This document shows, one piece after another, positions 26,001-40,245 of a stretch of DNA of 64,000 nt. Location: NCBI GenBank assembly GCA_029207755.1, contig JARCOQ010000003.1, positions 99,625,982 to 99,689,981 of the forward strand. Direction: 5' to 3'. Under the pieces are notes generated by a model, which was given only the letters and a program-made list of their open reading frames with translations, was not told the origin of the DNA and ran no database searches. Every line of letters starts with the position of its first letter. The first letter of the stretch is position 1. Made by a program: the position numbers and the translations under genes. Source of the stretch: Chamaea fasciata. Its lineage: Eukaryota; Chordata; Aves; Passeriformes; Sylviidae.

Positions 26001-28229
26001 GTGAGCAGTTTACCTCAGTAAAATGTTCAGAGCCAAGGCAGGCTCTTGGCCACCGCAACATCAACATCTGTACAGCAGCCCTAGGAGTCACAAAGCACAG
26101 CATGGGAAGTGATCTCTCCTGAACTTGCAAAGTGCTGAAGAAATTAGCAATTCCCATTAGCTACACAGGATCAGTTCAGTGGAATAATTTATCAGGCAAG
26201 TTTTTATCAACCATCCACCTGTTCATTGATTTACCTGTTCTCAGGGAACTCCATTGTTTCCAGATGGATTTGTGATCATGGCACCACTTCCTACCCTAAA
26301 GTCATGTGTCTTGCCTGTTACCCTAACACTAAACCTAAGGCACAAATCTTTCTAATTCATTGCATTTCTGACAGGTGCCTGAGGTACTGCCAACAGCTGT
26401 GTGGGACTGGGCTTTGGTAGTAGTATGCTTCCAGTGTTATCCTCCTCAAATGAGGCTTGCCTCTTGCTATGTCAGATAAAACTGGAGTACAGAGAAAGAA
26501 ATAACACTGTACCTGACCAACCCTTTGTCAGAAGTTACTGCACTTTTGTTTTGCAAAACCTAAGGCGGCTTTCAAGCTGCTTCTGGTACAATAGAACTTG
26601 CTGTACTGGAGCCTGATGCAAGCTACTGAGTTACAATACAAGCCGGCAAAGAAATGTAAAGCAACAAAAAGATTAGTAGTCATAAGGCACTAAGCAGCAG
26701 AAGTAAAATGGACTAATTAAAAGTCTTTTTAAGCTGTCCCATCATGGTTGTTTTATTTGAAAGCCATTTACTGAAACTGAGCATTTCCTCTCCAATTTGT
26801 GCTCCTTCTCAGGGGATCATCCTCTCAGTGCCACAGTTTCCACTTCTTGCCTGCATATGTGAGTGATGTGGCAGAGCACACCTCTCAGGGCTACACCATC
26901 TGGATCAGAGGCAACTTGGAATTCAGAGTCGAGCTTACTGATGGTTTACATGTTTAGTCCTGCCTGGAGCCACAGCTGCCCTGCATTCCCCTTGCTGGGT
27001 CACACCAGGGCCTCCACAGCCAACAGCACCATGGGAAAGACTGCAATCTGCTGAAGAGGTGAAAGATCTGGGAATGATATGGCACAAGAACTAAAACCCT
27101 AGTCTTAGTAGGTGTCCCGGCACTTGTAAGTGAACTTGAAAACCACTGGCAAAGGTTACATAATCTGGCCCAGTATTTCTGGGGTCTCCTGTTACAAGTG
27201 CTGCTGACTTGATGTTACATTAGAATATATGTGGAGTATTCCCATGCAGCCTTTCACACCAGACACAAGTGACTTCTGTTCCTGCTCCAAGTGAAGCCAA
27301 AGCAAACCAGGTGCAGCCTGGGCTGTGCAGTGGCAGAAAGTTCAGGAACACTGTGACCACAGTGACTTGGGTTCCTGTTAGGCATTGGTTTGGCTAGTGA
27401 CAGGAGAGCTTTTCCATGTCATATCTATCTGCAAAAGACTTATATTCCCTTGGACTCAGATCCTCAGAGAGCCAGGATCATGTTCCTAGTGGAGGGTTTT
27501 CTGATCTGCCAAGCACTTTGGTTTGTGGCTGTTCAGGCCTCTGAGACAAAAGCATCTCTTTGTGAGTTTGCAAATTCAGAGATCCCTTTCCAAAATGCTT
27601 GTGAGGGTATTTTCTGCTGGGTGCTCTTTTGGGGTAAGCAGGGACAAGTCTGAGTCTCAGGGCCCTGCAGGGAAAATGGTCAGCTACACTTCTACATGCA
27701 GAGGGGTTCTCCAGTGATTGTAACTGTGACAGTATAGCACACAGTAAACAAATAATCTTGTGAGCAAGACACATAATTTAGAGGTCTAAATCAAATTCAA
27801 TCTCAAAGCCTATAAGTATCAACTGTCTAGATGACAGCATTACATAAAAGAAGCCTCAACATACACTTTTAATTATTTTGCAGTTCAGTAGCAACTGGAA
27901 ACCTCAGTGGAGTCATGCTCCAGCATGCCAAGCACTATATTAATAAATGTCATGGGCTGGTCCTTAACCCAGAGAACCCAGTGTACACAGACAAGGCATA
28001 TTCTAAGAGGGAAGCAGAGATGCAGAGACAGATGACAAGAATACCTCAAGGCCAAACAGTAGGTGGTTGGTGGGGCAGAGATTTCCCAGCCCCACACTGC
28101 TTTCAGGCCTCAAGAGTCCTGGCTTTGTGCACCATCAATTGGCAGTGGTCAACCACAAAGCCTTGCTTAGTACCTAAAAGTCAAATTATGCTTTTGCCTC
28201 GAATTCCAGTACCTTTTTGGAGGAGATAG
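23035..28229. other. Intergenic, no gene recognised
   Basis: No exon or interspersed repeat was identified. A short (TA)n tract lies at about 25252-25270. Confidence 0.6.
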
Positions 28230-28365
28230 GAGGTTGTTTTGTTTTGTTTGATTTTGGTTTTTTCGGATTTTTGTTTGTTTGTTTGTCTGTTTTGTGGCTT
28301 TTGGAGTTTTTTTCCTTGTAATCTCAGTTTGTTTTTGTTGTTTTTTTTTTTTTTTTTTTTTTTTT
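28230..28365. repeat. T-rich low-complexity tract ending in T25
   Basis: TTTTG and TTTG units (GTTTGTTTGTTTGTCTG) lead into a pure T25 run at 28341-28365. Read on the minus strand it is an A-rich tail, but no poly(A) signal or retrogene-like sequence precedes it. Confidence 0.9.
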
Positions 28366-31164
28366 CCTGCTAAGAGGTTTCTGTAATTGCTTACAGAGAC
28401 AAAAAAATGTCAGGTATCTAGCTCTGTCCTCTTCACACCGTTGGGCGCATAACCCCCATGTGGTGAAAATACAAGCATTCACCAAGAAGCAACATTTGCC
28501 TGTCCATTCCCAGAATGGGACACCAGAACCTCTGTCCTGTGTCTCAGTGCATAAATACACTCCAGGCTGACTGTGTGCCATTAACTGGGCAGAAGCACCT
28601 GGATTTTTTAACCTCATTGTAAATGCCTAAGACGTTTCAGAACAGAACAGATATGAAGCAGAAAGCCAGTCAAAAGAACTGCAAACCGTTCCATGCCCAG
28701 CTTCAAAAATCTGATGGAAATATATCAGCCAGGTACAGGTGACTTGGAGACCACCTACCTTGTCCATCACAGTGTGTCCTGAGCTTTCTGCATGCCAGTA
28801 ACATTGCACCAGCCACAGACAGAATAGGAGGAAGAACAAAGCAGGGAGCTTCCTCAAGAAATGCAGGAATGCAGCATCCATCCTGCAATCATTTCAGCCC
28901 ATCAATTCATTTATCTTCCGGTAATCGATGTTTAAGAAAGACTGTTCTTGTAAAACAGCTGTGGTCCAGAGCCCTCTAAGTATTCTCTGTCTCTGGGTTC
29001 AGGGTCATGAGACAGTGCCTCACATTACACCAGGCTCACTGCCAAGGCATCAACAGGGGATGAGTTCAGTGTAATTGCAAAGCACTGGCCCAGCTCTCTG
29101 TAGATTTCTATGGCTTATGCCAGGGCTTGGACAGCAAGAATCACCCCTCCATGTGCAACATAAAATAGTGTTTTATAGAAGTGTGAGAATGTATATTAGT
29201 GCAGCCCACAGCTCAAACACACAAAAAAATTACTGGCTCTCTTTGGACTCAAATCCCAACCCAATTGAAGCTTACTCCCTCAGTAGGTGCTAATGATACA
29301 CTTGGCTTTCTGGCCATGTTCTGGAATAAAAAGGAGTGTTGTTAATTACCTACAATTAATGTATTCACTACATTATGTGGGACCTGAATGATTCTGTTGT
29401 TCATTTTCAATTAAATAAAAAATGTGTTTATTGCAGAATTTAGCAAGTTAAATGGGTTTGTTATGTACATTAAATGCTCTTCCAAGATTCCTCTGTTCTA
29501 GCAATGTCCATATGGACAGTAAATATGAGGAATTGCTTACACAAGGATGTAGGTGAAAGACAGATCTTGAGCGCTGTAGCTAACAGCCTAAAATAACGCA
29601 TGATCCTCATTAGACTGGACAGATTTATAGAGGTGAAGATGCCAAAGTGGCTTGTGGAGTACCTTGCCAATACCAGGCATGACACTGGAGAAACGTCTCA
29701 CGTGTTGCCTGTTCCAGCAAGCAGAAACAGCAACCTGTTTTCCAGGTTGAGGAATGATGGAGATTAGACGGTGACTTGAGTTGCCAGAGTAACAATCTCA
29801 AAGGGGACAAAGAAAATAAAGTTAAATAAAGGTGGTGAAATCAATTTTTCCTCTTGTTAACTATATTATTTTAACACAAAATTGCTGAGTATGATTGCTA
29901 CTAGATAAGGAACAACAGTTCTTTAGTCTGTTGGTCCAAATTCACTTCCAACACAGGCAGATGCATTGAAAACAGCACAAGTGACAACTAAGAGAAAAAA
30001 AAAGAGCCAAAATAACTGCTGTATGTGTATAACTTACATAGTAAAGAAAGGTGTTGCAGGTTTGTTTGTTACTGACATTTTTGCAACAGAATGGAACATG
30101 ACATATAAAGCAACAGCTGTACTGAATGCTGGACAGTTGTAGGGAGAAATTCATATTGCCTTGACTCCTGACTGCTTTAAACAGGCACACTGACTGGGAG
30201 ATGGGGACTGGGGTCTCAGAACGTTTCCTAGAAAATTTTGGTTGCTCTACCCTGGATTTTTCACCCCATTCACCAGACAGCCCAGGCTCAAACACTGAGG
30301 AAAACCACTACTATCTTTTTAACCCAGAGTTTAGAATATTCCTGGTTCAAATCTGCTGTCTCAGCACAAGACTTTAAAGTTGAGGTCTGCCATCACAACC
30401 AAAGTACCCTGGTGTGAGTAACCCTCAGTCTTTCTTGTTTACAGAAACAGGAACCAGTGCTGAAATTACTTGTTCAGGACTAGAAGACTGGATTTTGTCC
30501 TGTGCATTAATCATGATTTTATATCAGCAAAAGATCCAACATGAGGAACAGAGTGCTTGCTTGCAACATCTTTCTCTAGCTCCTTCAAGGGTACTCTACC
30601 TCACTCCTGGTGGCTGGGCAATGTCCTTGGGAAGATGTGCAGTTTCAGATTCCCTCAGGCAGAGCAGTCAAGCCCCAGGACTCCCACATCCCAGCCCCAA
30701 CCATCTACGTACTCATTTCAGCCAGCATGTGCTGGGCTGTAATACCTGAGCCTAATCTTGTAAAGAACCTTTAGCTCCTCAAACAAAGCAGCTCTTTGTG
30801 GATGTCAAAGCATCAGCTCTTCCCGAAAGGTTAAACAGGGCCTTGACTCCTTCAATTACTTGGCTTGGAGACAATAAGCTTTTGCAGGCTAAGCAAAGCT
30901 CTGCATGTGAGAACAGCTGAGCTGACATGTATTTAGTATGTTGCTGGCTTCTCCTCCCAGAGGCTTTGATCAATGTTCAGAGAGCAGGTAAAATGCGCAG
31001 TCCATGCCCAGATGCCAGTGGCAGTTCCAAGAAGACACCCTGGCAAGAAAACCTCCTGATGGGATAAAAATGGGAGGTCTGTGATGCAAATAAGGAATGC
31101 CACACAAATGCTCCCATCTGCTGATCTAATGAACTCTGCTGATGGATCCTCAATGAGTTTTCCT
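28366..31164. other. Intergenic, no gene recognised
   Basis: No exon was recognised. The segment 29330-29470 is AT-rich with several ATTA cores (GTTAATTACCTACAATTAAT) and could be a non-coding conserved element; this is uncertain. Confidence 0.55.
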
Positions 31165-31325
31165 CTTTGGTTTTACACCACGGGAGTAACATGTTTTCTC
31201 CATTTTCAGTGCCAAGACACTAAAGCTTAGAGAAACTTGGTGAAATCCACAGAGCAAATCTGCCATGCCAGAATAAAACTTCAAACTTTCAGCTCCTAGT
31301 TGTTTCCCTGTGTTTTCCTCCCTTG
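31165..31325 (-). repeat. Second MIR-like relic (weaker)
   Basis: TCTCCATTTTCAGTGCCAAG is followed by ACACTAAAGCTTAGAGAAAC, then TTGGTGAAATCCACAGAGCA, then a stretch ending AACTTTCAGCTCCTAG. This follows the reverse complement of the MIR body: 'AACTGAGGCTTAGAGA', then 'GTCACACAGC', then a block ending in 'CTCCTAG'. The match is by eye. The element would be heavily decayed. Confidence 0.45.
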
Positions 31326-34300
31326 GTCTTATTACTTCTTGGTGTACTGAGAGCAGGGACTCATGCGAAGCTACTAGGAAATATGACTGGAGACCACATT
31401 CCTCCAGTCCCACCTGTCTAATCAAGTCCATCTCCTGTGTCCCTTGAGAGCACTGGAATGCAGTGGGTGACCTTGGGGGTGCAGAAAACCCTAAGAGATG
31501 TTTCCCTGGGTATTGAATGGTCAGTCCTATTTCAGGTCATGCCTTTGTGTTACAATGCCATCTTTAGGATTTAGAAAAACTGGGTGCAGACACTGGACAC
31601 AGAGAGAGGAACAGAGGGGACAGTAAAACTAGCAAATAAACTGGGCCCAGGCCCAATCTCTGATCCTGAGGACAATGACCTGCCAGAAGAGATCCGTCCA
31701 GTTTAGCTTTTTGCAGCAGGGCGGCAACAGCCAAACCACTTAGTGAGACTGAGTCCAAGCTGATTCCCAAGCTGTGAGATGAACATTGCCTGAAAGTCCA
31801 AGCTGACTTAGGTCCAAACCTATTCAGGTCCAAACCATGCTACGCACAGCAGCAGGTCTAGAAGGCTCCACAGACACCACACAAGCTGCAGCAGCAAATC
31901 TTCATCAGTGGAGAGGGTGTCTAGTCCACCTCTGAGTGCACACACAGGATGAGAACAGGGCTGTCTCTGCCAGAGAAAGGCATTTTCATTGCCAGGGTGT
32001 TTCAGAACAGCACCCTCTTACTCGCAGCAGCCACATCTATGATCCCCCAGCAGAAGGAACCCTCTACACCAGCACGCCCCAGCCTGCTATTCCCAAAGTC
32101 ACATGAATTATAACATAGCAGTGCTGGCTCTTCAAATCCTTATGGCTGAAGATGATCAGAGGTTGTTTGTATGGTCTTGTCCAGCATCATAGCTCTGGAA
32201 ATGGTCAGCTGCAGAAAACCTACATTCACCTGCACCCTGAAGAGTCAGTGGCATCTTCAAATGGCATAGCTGACAGCAAAGGGAGGGTTTGTTTGTGCCC
32301 TCACTGCTGGGGCACTGATTCGTCTTTTCTGGTTAATGAAAAGCACCGAGTCAATTTTTTCTGTTAAAAAGAACTGTTGCAGCAACAACACAGGAAACAA
32401 CATTACAAGGAGAAAATCCAGGCAGGACAGATGTATGCAAAGGCTCAGAGCATCTTGGTAGAGATCAGGTTGAGAACAGGTTAAAGTTGTGGTGGCAAAT
32501 GGGATTAGACTGATATTAATATAAATAAATTGTATCAATGCTACTAGAAAGCTACTGAAGAGCAGCCTATTTCTATTTCATGGGGGCCTGTGAATCCAAT
32601 TCATAGCCAAATTAGCAACCCAGACAGTGAACTACCCATCTAGACCAGAAGCTATCTTTAAACACACCAGGAACTCTGTCTTGCCTTCCATCTCTTGCCA
32701 GAGACCATCCCAGACCTCTGGGGGTGAGCCTGAGGAGGCAAGAACAGGAAATAAGGAAATGTACCATGAAAAATATCAAGCAGTCTAGAAGGTTTGGTCT
32801 TGTGGACTGGCAGTGGAAAAGAGATCAAAAAAGAGCATAACCAAAGTGCACTGACAAAAAGGAAACAGTTGACCTTGAAAAGATAAAAAGATTTAATGAT
32901 GCTGTGAAAGTATTTGTAATTTATAACACCATTCTGCTGCTTTATAGCATATGAACCAAGGTGAATAATTCTTTTTGACTTCTTGTCTTTCTTAAAACCA
33001 ATTTCCCCCAATTTTATTTGGCACATTCTTAAATAGAAAGGATTAAATCTGAGATTGTACCAAATTCCCTTTCAACGTGTCAAATAAGTATTTTACCCTC
33101 TGATATGAACCACAAACTGCTGTACAAGTAAAAATTGGTTGCACACAGTGTAAAGAAAGGCAAAACCCCCTGTCTATTCTCAAATTTCTTCACCAATGTA
33201 GTAGCATGCTTTGAAGACTGGTTTAGAAAATTACTTAAGCAAAACCATGTTCAAATTGATTTCAACAACCCAATCAATTTGACAATATCAATAAGCTTTA
33301 AACTGTGGTAGTTAAATCAGCACAAAACTGCCTGTGGAAGATGCTTCAGAGCTCCTATTAAAAACGTGCCTGGTTTATCAGCAAATTTCTGACATGCATG
33401 TAGAAGAGCCCTTGAAAACATGGGTTTAAGCAAGCCAAAGCAGAACAGTTAACTGCTAAGATAGAGCCACTCCCTAACTACTAACTGCAAAACCAATTCC
33501 CTTCAGAAAGAGGAGGAGCATTTTCAGAAGAGACAGCCTCTCCCAGGTGGCCATCTCTCTCTGAGACTGTGTTGGTTGATTTGTTCTACTTGTGCCCCTC
33601 AAAGAGCAGCAGAGGCTGCTGCAGATGGGCTGGCTAGCTGGGACATCAAACTGTCTGCTGGAGCAGCTAAGGGGAGTAACCCATAATGCTGGATGGAGCT
33701 GGTGACTGGGCAGCTAAAGCACCTGAAAAGTCTCAGTCAAGATTCAGTGAACTACACCCACTACTTCATTCAAATGGGCAGGCCAAGTCCAAATCCTCAG
33801 TTAAAATGCTTGCATTTATGGAGCCCTCTTAGCTTATTTAATCAGTTCCTAGGAAGTTTCAGAAGAAACTCAAGTTTATAAGCTGATGTCTTAGACTCTG
33901 CAGAACAGCTGTCTTGAAAAGTGCACCAACCTCTTTGACTCACTGAGAATATGGCCTTGTAGATAGATGCTCAGTGCTGGTTCCAAGGATCCTGTGATCC
34001 CTCAGCCAAAGTTGCTTATCCACCTTCCATTCTGGCTCTTTGTTCTGAGATCCAGCCATGTCTCTGCAGCAAAGTCTTTCCCCATCCCAATTTGGTCAGC
34101 ACTGTTTTACTGAATAGGACAGAGGTCCCTGCTTAAAAACACCTTTCACTGATTGAAAACATGGATGAGAAAATCCCAACCAAAACCACTAACTGTGAAA
34201 TTCCAGTGTCATCTGAGGCTACCAGATAACTCTCTGAGGTGTCCTCACCTTCTCTCCACATCCTCAGTGGTGGAGCGAAGACAGTGGAGACAAACCAGCC

Positions 34301-37300
34301 AACTGGTCTCCAGGTTGATTGCTCGACACTTGTGGACGTCTGTTCCTGAGAGCAATCTGACCCTAAATAGGTGTTTTTAAACAGATTGCCAAGTGCTGTG
34401 CCTGTCTATCGGTGATGACCATGGTGCAGGACATGGTGCAGTACTGTCTGTCATGGCAGCCTTGTGCCCACCATGACAAAGGACTTCTCCTCATGGGCAA
34501 ATTTACCTACACACAGATCACTGAAAGTTATACACAGCAGGGTAAAATCTCTCCTTGTTTTTAGGCTAGATGTTTCAAAAATCACTTTTAACTACAAAAA
34601 AGCTGAATTTTGAGTGTCTGTAAGAGACACCTCAAGAAAAATAAGAACCCACATCAAACTTGGAAGACTTCTGCCACTCTGACACCTTTACCACCATCAA
34701 ACAGGACCCCAACTGCCACAGCCTGTCAGCTTCTCACATTTGTTACTTGTTAAATTCTCACAAACGTTTTCTTCACAATTAAGCCACAATACAAAACTTT
34801 TTCTCTTCTGAAACAGGAATTGCTCCTGTTCCTAAAATTGAACAAAATGAAGCAGATTTTAAGTGACTTTCAAAATCACACAGGAAAGTGAAGGCAAGAA
34901 GCAGTTCAGTTCTACTAGTCCAGTGGTTTAACTGTAAGACCATCCTTCCTTCCAGACACTCTGCTTTAATGGGAAGCTGAGATAATGAAGAGGTTTCCCA
35001 CGCTGCTGTGTCCCACTGTTGTCTGCTCTGCAGGGCAGGAAGCACCACTGTTATTCTGCACTGGGCAGTGCCCATGCATCCATCCCTGCAGTGAAAACAC
35101 TGCACCCAGAGCCAAGGACACTGCTGATGAGATGCCACGTTGAAATGGATGCCCAGGATTTGTGATCAGCAGGGTTGTAGATCTCTGCACCTGGAATCAG
35201 TCCAATGCAGAGTTTATAGTCTTCAGCTGCCCACATCGTGGCTTACTCCCATTCCTGAATCCCAGCTGCTCTGTAGTTATGTGTGGGGCAACCTTCTTTC
35301 TTGTGTGGGGTAAAACAGGGACACAGAGAAATGTCCTTTGCAACACATCACATGAATGGGCACTCTCTGCCTCCATTCCCACCTTCCTCAATTAACTTAA
35401 ATGACATACATCCTACAGCAACTAAAAATACATGACGGCCCTGTCTGCTGCCACAGCCATAGGAGGAGGAATGCTCTGGAGACTCCAGGATGAGAAGCAA
35501 AACCAAAAAAATTCTGTGCCTGGGTGCACATTCAGAGCATCTCTTTGCAGACCTTCACTGGGGTGCCAGGATTGTCCCAGGTGGGCTTGTGACCCCTGGC
35601 ACATCTAAGCTTGCACAGGTAAAATTTCTGCTGCCTTCCAGTGGTGTCTGCATTTTTACAGCGTGCAGAACAAACAGATCCCCACGGGAATGAAGAGCCT
35701 TTCTGCCAAGAGGCTCAATCATAGGAGCAGTCTCATGGGCCTTGCGGGGGCCGATGCGATGAGTAAGGACTAGTCCCATGAGTAAGACCCATGGGACTGG
35801 ACGCAGCTTGTCATTCGGTTTTCAAGTGTGTGCAGGCCTGCTAAAGCTGACCTATAAATTGGGAAAGAACGCAAACATTAATGGGTACACTGTCCTCTCT
35901 TCTAAGGCAAATCCTGGGATGCCTGAGGCAGTCTTCTTTCCCGTCAAATTTCCCTGGTTTCTCCAGGAAGCCTCAAACTTGGGGTTTGTGGCCCTTGACT
36001 GAAATGAGAATATAATCTGACAATTTAGAAGAGCCCCACCAATTTCCCAAACACCGCCTGCATTCCTTGCTTCCCCTGGAGTCCCTCCAATGCAGTAGTC
36101 AGCATGCTAAAGCCCTAGCACATACTTAGAAACACTCTTCTTTAAAAAATGCATGCAAAAGTGTTTACACCAGCATGGTGAGAAGGGTCAGAGCAGGGGC
36201 TGCAGGCAGGCAACACCAACGTCTTTCCTCTGTTGAGATATTCCCCTCCATTTTTTTGGAGTGAGAGCTGACCTCTTGTCAGAGTTCTTTGTATGAATCA
36301 CTTTTCCTTTATAAATGTTTTTATTGATTCTACACAACTGAATAAACTAAGAGAAGGAGAGTTTGCTGGAGGCAGGTATGTAATTCACCTTCCCTGCTCT
36401 TTCAATTCCTCATTCCCACGGGTACATTTACAGTAACATATGAGCACTGTGTGTGAGTAGAAACACAACTGTAACTTCTGCAGCATCAGCAGCACCAAAT
36501 GTGAACAAAAAACAAACAAAAGCATGTTGTAAATGCTGGCTGAGCAGGGAATGCCCTAAGATTGGAGCCACTGGAATTTGCCATGTATTAAACCATGGTG
36601 AATATGTGTTTGCATTCTTCCTACGTATCTTTGATTGCTATTCTTAGATTTGTTATCATCAATCAGCATATGCATGCAATATTATCATCATATTACCAGC
36701 ATATTATCAGCTCCTGCTTGTACATACAATCATTTAATTTCCTGATCTCTTTGAAACACCTTTTGCTACATGGCTGACACAGAACAAAACTGAAGAGGGA
36801 AAAGATCAATGAGGACACTGACCTAGTAAAAGGTTTGCTGAAGCCAGTCTGTTTACGAGGGATTACTACAATGTGCTGATTAAAGAGATTATGATTATCT
36901 CTTTCTAAGAGATTTATCTGCTGTGATTGTGTGTACATAAATGCTTCACTGCAAGCAGCTAGAGGAAAAGCTATAGTCAGATAGTACCAGATCCACAACC
37001 AAAGTATTTGGGATAAGTAATAGAAAATCTCTTAGGAAGCAAAGTATATCTAGCCAGATGCCACTGAATCTTGGCTGGGCAACATTTCATCTGACAAAGC
37101 CAGTGCCCAATCTCCATCTGGCAAAACCTGGCAAAACTCCAGCAACTGGCTAAAGAGCTGGCCTATATTCAGCAGAAATCCCATTTTTCCCTTCTGCTTC
37201 CAAAATACACCAGGCAGAAAGTCAAGAAACCTTGCAAAGAGTCAGAAGTGAGCTAATGGCTCATGTGGGTCAAGGTGGACTTCCATAAATCAGCTTTCAG

Positions 37301-40137
37301 ATTAGGCTTTATAAACCCAGAGGGTTTCTCAATGATGCAAGATGCCACGCACACAACATGGCTGTGGTAGTCATAGCCAATCCATAATGCTGCAGATCTG
37401 AAAAAGGGGGGAAATCCAGACCCAAACCTTTTAACAGAATTATTAGTCCATGTACTATCTAACCTTAAAAAAAAAAAAAAGTTTGCAGATTAAAGGTTAA
37501 GGACAGGTGATGTCAAACTCACATCCAAGTAAAAATCTCAAGAGAACAATTTGCTCCATGGCCGACCCTGAAGGGGCAGAAGGGCCACCCCAAGTGATGT
37601 GGATGTAGGCAGCCAGGGCAGAGATTCTGACAGTGGCTGCCTTGTTCCATGCTGCCCTGACATAGCAGCTGCAGCTCCACAACATAAATTCCTCCAGCAA
37701 AGCCTTCCCTGTGAGCAGGACGCTTTCCCAGTTGATTGGTACTCTTGGAGTCACTGGGGGATAGAACTGCTTAAATTGGGGTGTTGCAAAAACTGGGACT
37801 TCAGAGCAGACCCGTGACAGCCAGTTGTTTGTGATCATCTTTTCTGGCATTGCTACATGGAAAAGGTCTCTTTTAACTCCAGGCTCTGGCAGAACAGCTC
37901 TAACAAATTTTGCCACAGTGGTTTAAGACATCCCCTTTATCTTGCCACACATCCAGGCAGATGGAGCTCACAAGAGCACCCCAGCTACCCAGCCCATGCA
38001 CAGGGGATTGGCCTGTCACACACAGGCACTGAGACCAGTTAAAGGCACCCACACAACTCTACCACCAAGTCACCTCATCCATTGCCTGACAGTCAGGGGG
38101 GATGACAATGGGAGAATGGTGTTGCAAAATGATTCAGTGCCAAAAATCACCCTGACCAAGCCAAGAACTGCAGTGCACACTGCTTGCTGATGGAGGTATG
38201 GCAACATGGTGTTTGTAGTGTCCCCAGCTCCTGGAGGGTCACACCGGGGAGTGGTTACCCACAACAGAGGTCACTGACAGCCCAAGAAGCAGCTGCCACA
38301 TTCATTATGAAAGAGGAGCAGCCAGACAGCCAGAGGAAATGTCAGTGATCATCTTCAGTGCAGCATTCCAGTTCATACCTCAGGGCAGATCAAAAGATAG
38401 ATCTTAGGTCCTCACAGTTTCTAGATCTTGCTCCTATGCCTGTGTCTTTTATCTTTAACGCCTCTCTATCCTGGGTAGCCCTATCCAACTGCTCCAGAGA
38501 CAATCTCCTCTTAGGCTGTGATTCTTGCCGGTAAGAATGGTGCTACTCCAGCCTTGATCTGAGCACTGGGACACAAGTCAGGCAAGGTGGTTTCAGACAT
38601 AATCCTCTCATCACTGATTTTCCTGTCTGCTTGCGCTAACTGGTGGCAAGTCTCAGGCTCAGATGACCTGCACCACACAGGGAATCAGTGCTCACCTTGC
38701 CCTCTTCAGACCCTTTCTTTCTACAGACCCTGCTTTGGACTTCTGGGTTCCCACAGCAGAACATCACAGTAAATCCATCTTCCACCTCCTTCCATGCTTG
38801 CCCAAATCTGTTCTCCAGAAGACTGAACCGTGGCACTTTCTTTTCCTCCTGCTTGCACTGGTATAGAATAGATCAACATCTGCTAGCAAACTTTGTGATA
38901 AAAGGAGACCCTTCCAATAAGAGTTTCTATCACTGGATGCAGAATTTTATTAAAATGAGAAAACATAAATTATTGACACTCTTCTGCTTCTCTCCATGCT
39001 TCTGCCAGAGCCATACCCAAATTACTCCCATCTGGCATGCTGCTTCAAATTTAAAAGCAGCAATAATCCATACATCCTTGCAACTGTGATTAATTCTATC
39101 TGAGAAGGAAGAAAACCTCAGAATTCAATGAAGAAGTTACCACATACAAAAGAGATGTTGCCTAATAGTGGCCTGCTTTTATTTTATTAGAACTACAACA
39201 CTGAAATTAGTTACTAATGTTTTGAGGTCTTCCTTTGATCTTAATAATATGTGTGGTGAGAATTGGACAAATTGGTAATTGTCTCCAGCTGGAGACAAAG
39301 CAGTTGGAGGAAAAGCCATTTCAGGATCCTCTGTAGTTGCTTAAGTAAATCCCAGGATTAAGAACATGCAAATTTTACTGGGGGAGGGAAGAGAGAAGGG
39401 ACTTGCAGTGCTGAACAGAAAAATGAACAAAAATTATTGTAGGTGGGCTAGGAACTGAAAATGTTTGATTTTAATTGATTTCAAGAAAATGGAAAATTCA
39501 GTTTTTCCCTGTTCTGGTTGCAGTGAAGGCCAAAGGCTGGTTCACAGGTGCAGCTGACAAACCTATCCAAAACTTTTGTCATAGCTAGGACAAAGAGAAA
39601 GAAGAGACATGACAGAGAATTGGTTCTGGAGGTCTCCTCTGCTGTATGTACAGGTACAAATGAGTAATGCTTCACTATGGGACATCTGAACCATAGTTTG
39701 AAGCTTGTTTCCTTCTGCAATCCAAGCTGAAATTTTGTGTAAAGGACACCTGTGTCCTGCTTCCTGAGTGAGGCGAGCCCTATCCCCAAAATATCTTGTT
39801 GCTCAGGAATGAAGACATGAAGACTTCTCTGATCAGCGTGTACAAGAGACAACAGTCTTCTGGCCTGTTGTGAGTGGTGCCTGAATCCTTCAAGAATCCT
39901 ACCTAAAAAATCTGGGGAATTCAGGTCAGAGTTTAAACAAGTCAAAACTACACTTTTAAACAGAAAAAAAATCAGAAGTACTTTCAGAGCAGCAGAGATT
40001 ATGTCCTGTCAAGCTCTATTTTCCAGCAGGATGACAGAAATATTACATTCAAGACTACTAAGACTGGCATTCTTCCAACAAAATTTTATTCCACAAACAC
40101 ATCCCTTGTGGCCTAATTTTTTGGTCTGTGCCTGCAT
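31326..40137. other. Intergenic, no gene or clear repeat recognised
   Basis: This 8.8-kb block holds no exon, RNA gene or CR1 copy that I can identify. An A14 tract lies near 37459-37472. The frames at 37916-37497 and 39945-39481 (minus) have no family features. Confidence 0.55.
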
Positions 40138-40245
40138 TTCATAAAATTGTAGAATAATTTGGGTTGGAAGGAACCTCTGAATCATCTAGTTCCAAGAGAC
40201 GTTCCATCAGACGAGGTTGTTTAAAGCCCCATCCATTTAATGAAT
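40138..40245 (-). mobile_element. CR1 LINE 3' end, 5'-truncated
   Basis: The plus strand has AATTGTAGAATAATTTGGGT, then TGGAAGGAACCTCTGAATCA, then TCTAGTTCCAAGAGACG, followed by a degraded 'GGTTGCTCAGAGCCCCATCC' block. This is the reverse complement of the bird CR1 3' end. Only about 105 bp remain. Confidence 0.82.

Noticed and set aside
28324..28617. Minus-strand ORF ending in a lysine run, possible retrogene with an A tail
   Set aside because: The lysines come from the T25 tract. No poly(A) signal precedes the tract and no parent gene is recognisable.
35280..35390. Possible third MIR-like relic (AAAACAGGGACACAGAGAAA)
   Set aside because: One phrase only, without the second diagnostic block in the right place.
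37675..37740. Possible L2 LINE fragment (TTCCTCCAGCAAAGCCTTCC)
   Set aside because: Only about 25 bases resemble L2, which is too short to separate from chance.
39481..39945. 154-codon minus-strand ORF
   Set aside because: Considered as a retroelement remnant, but no known motif could be found in it.
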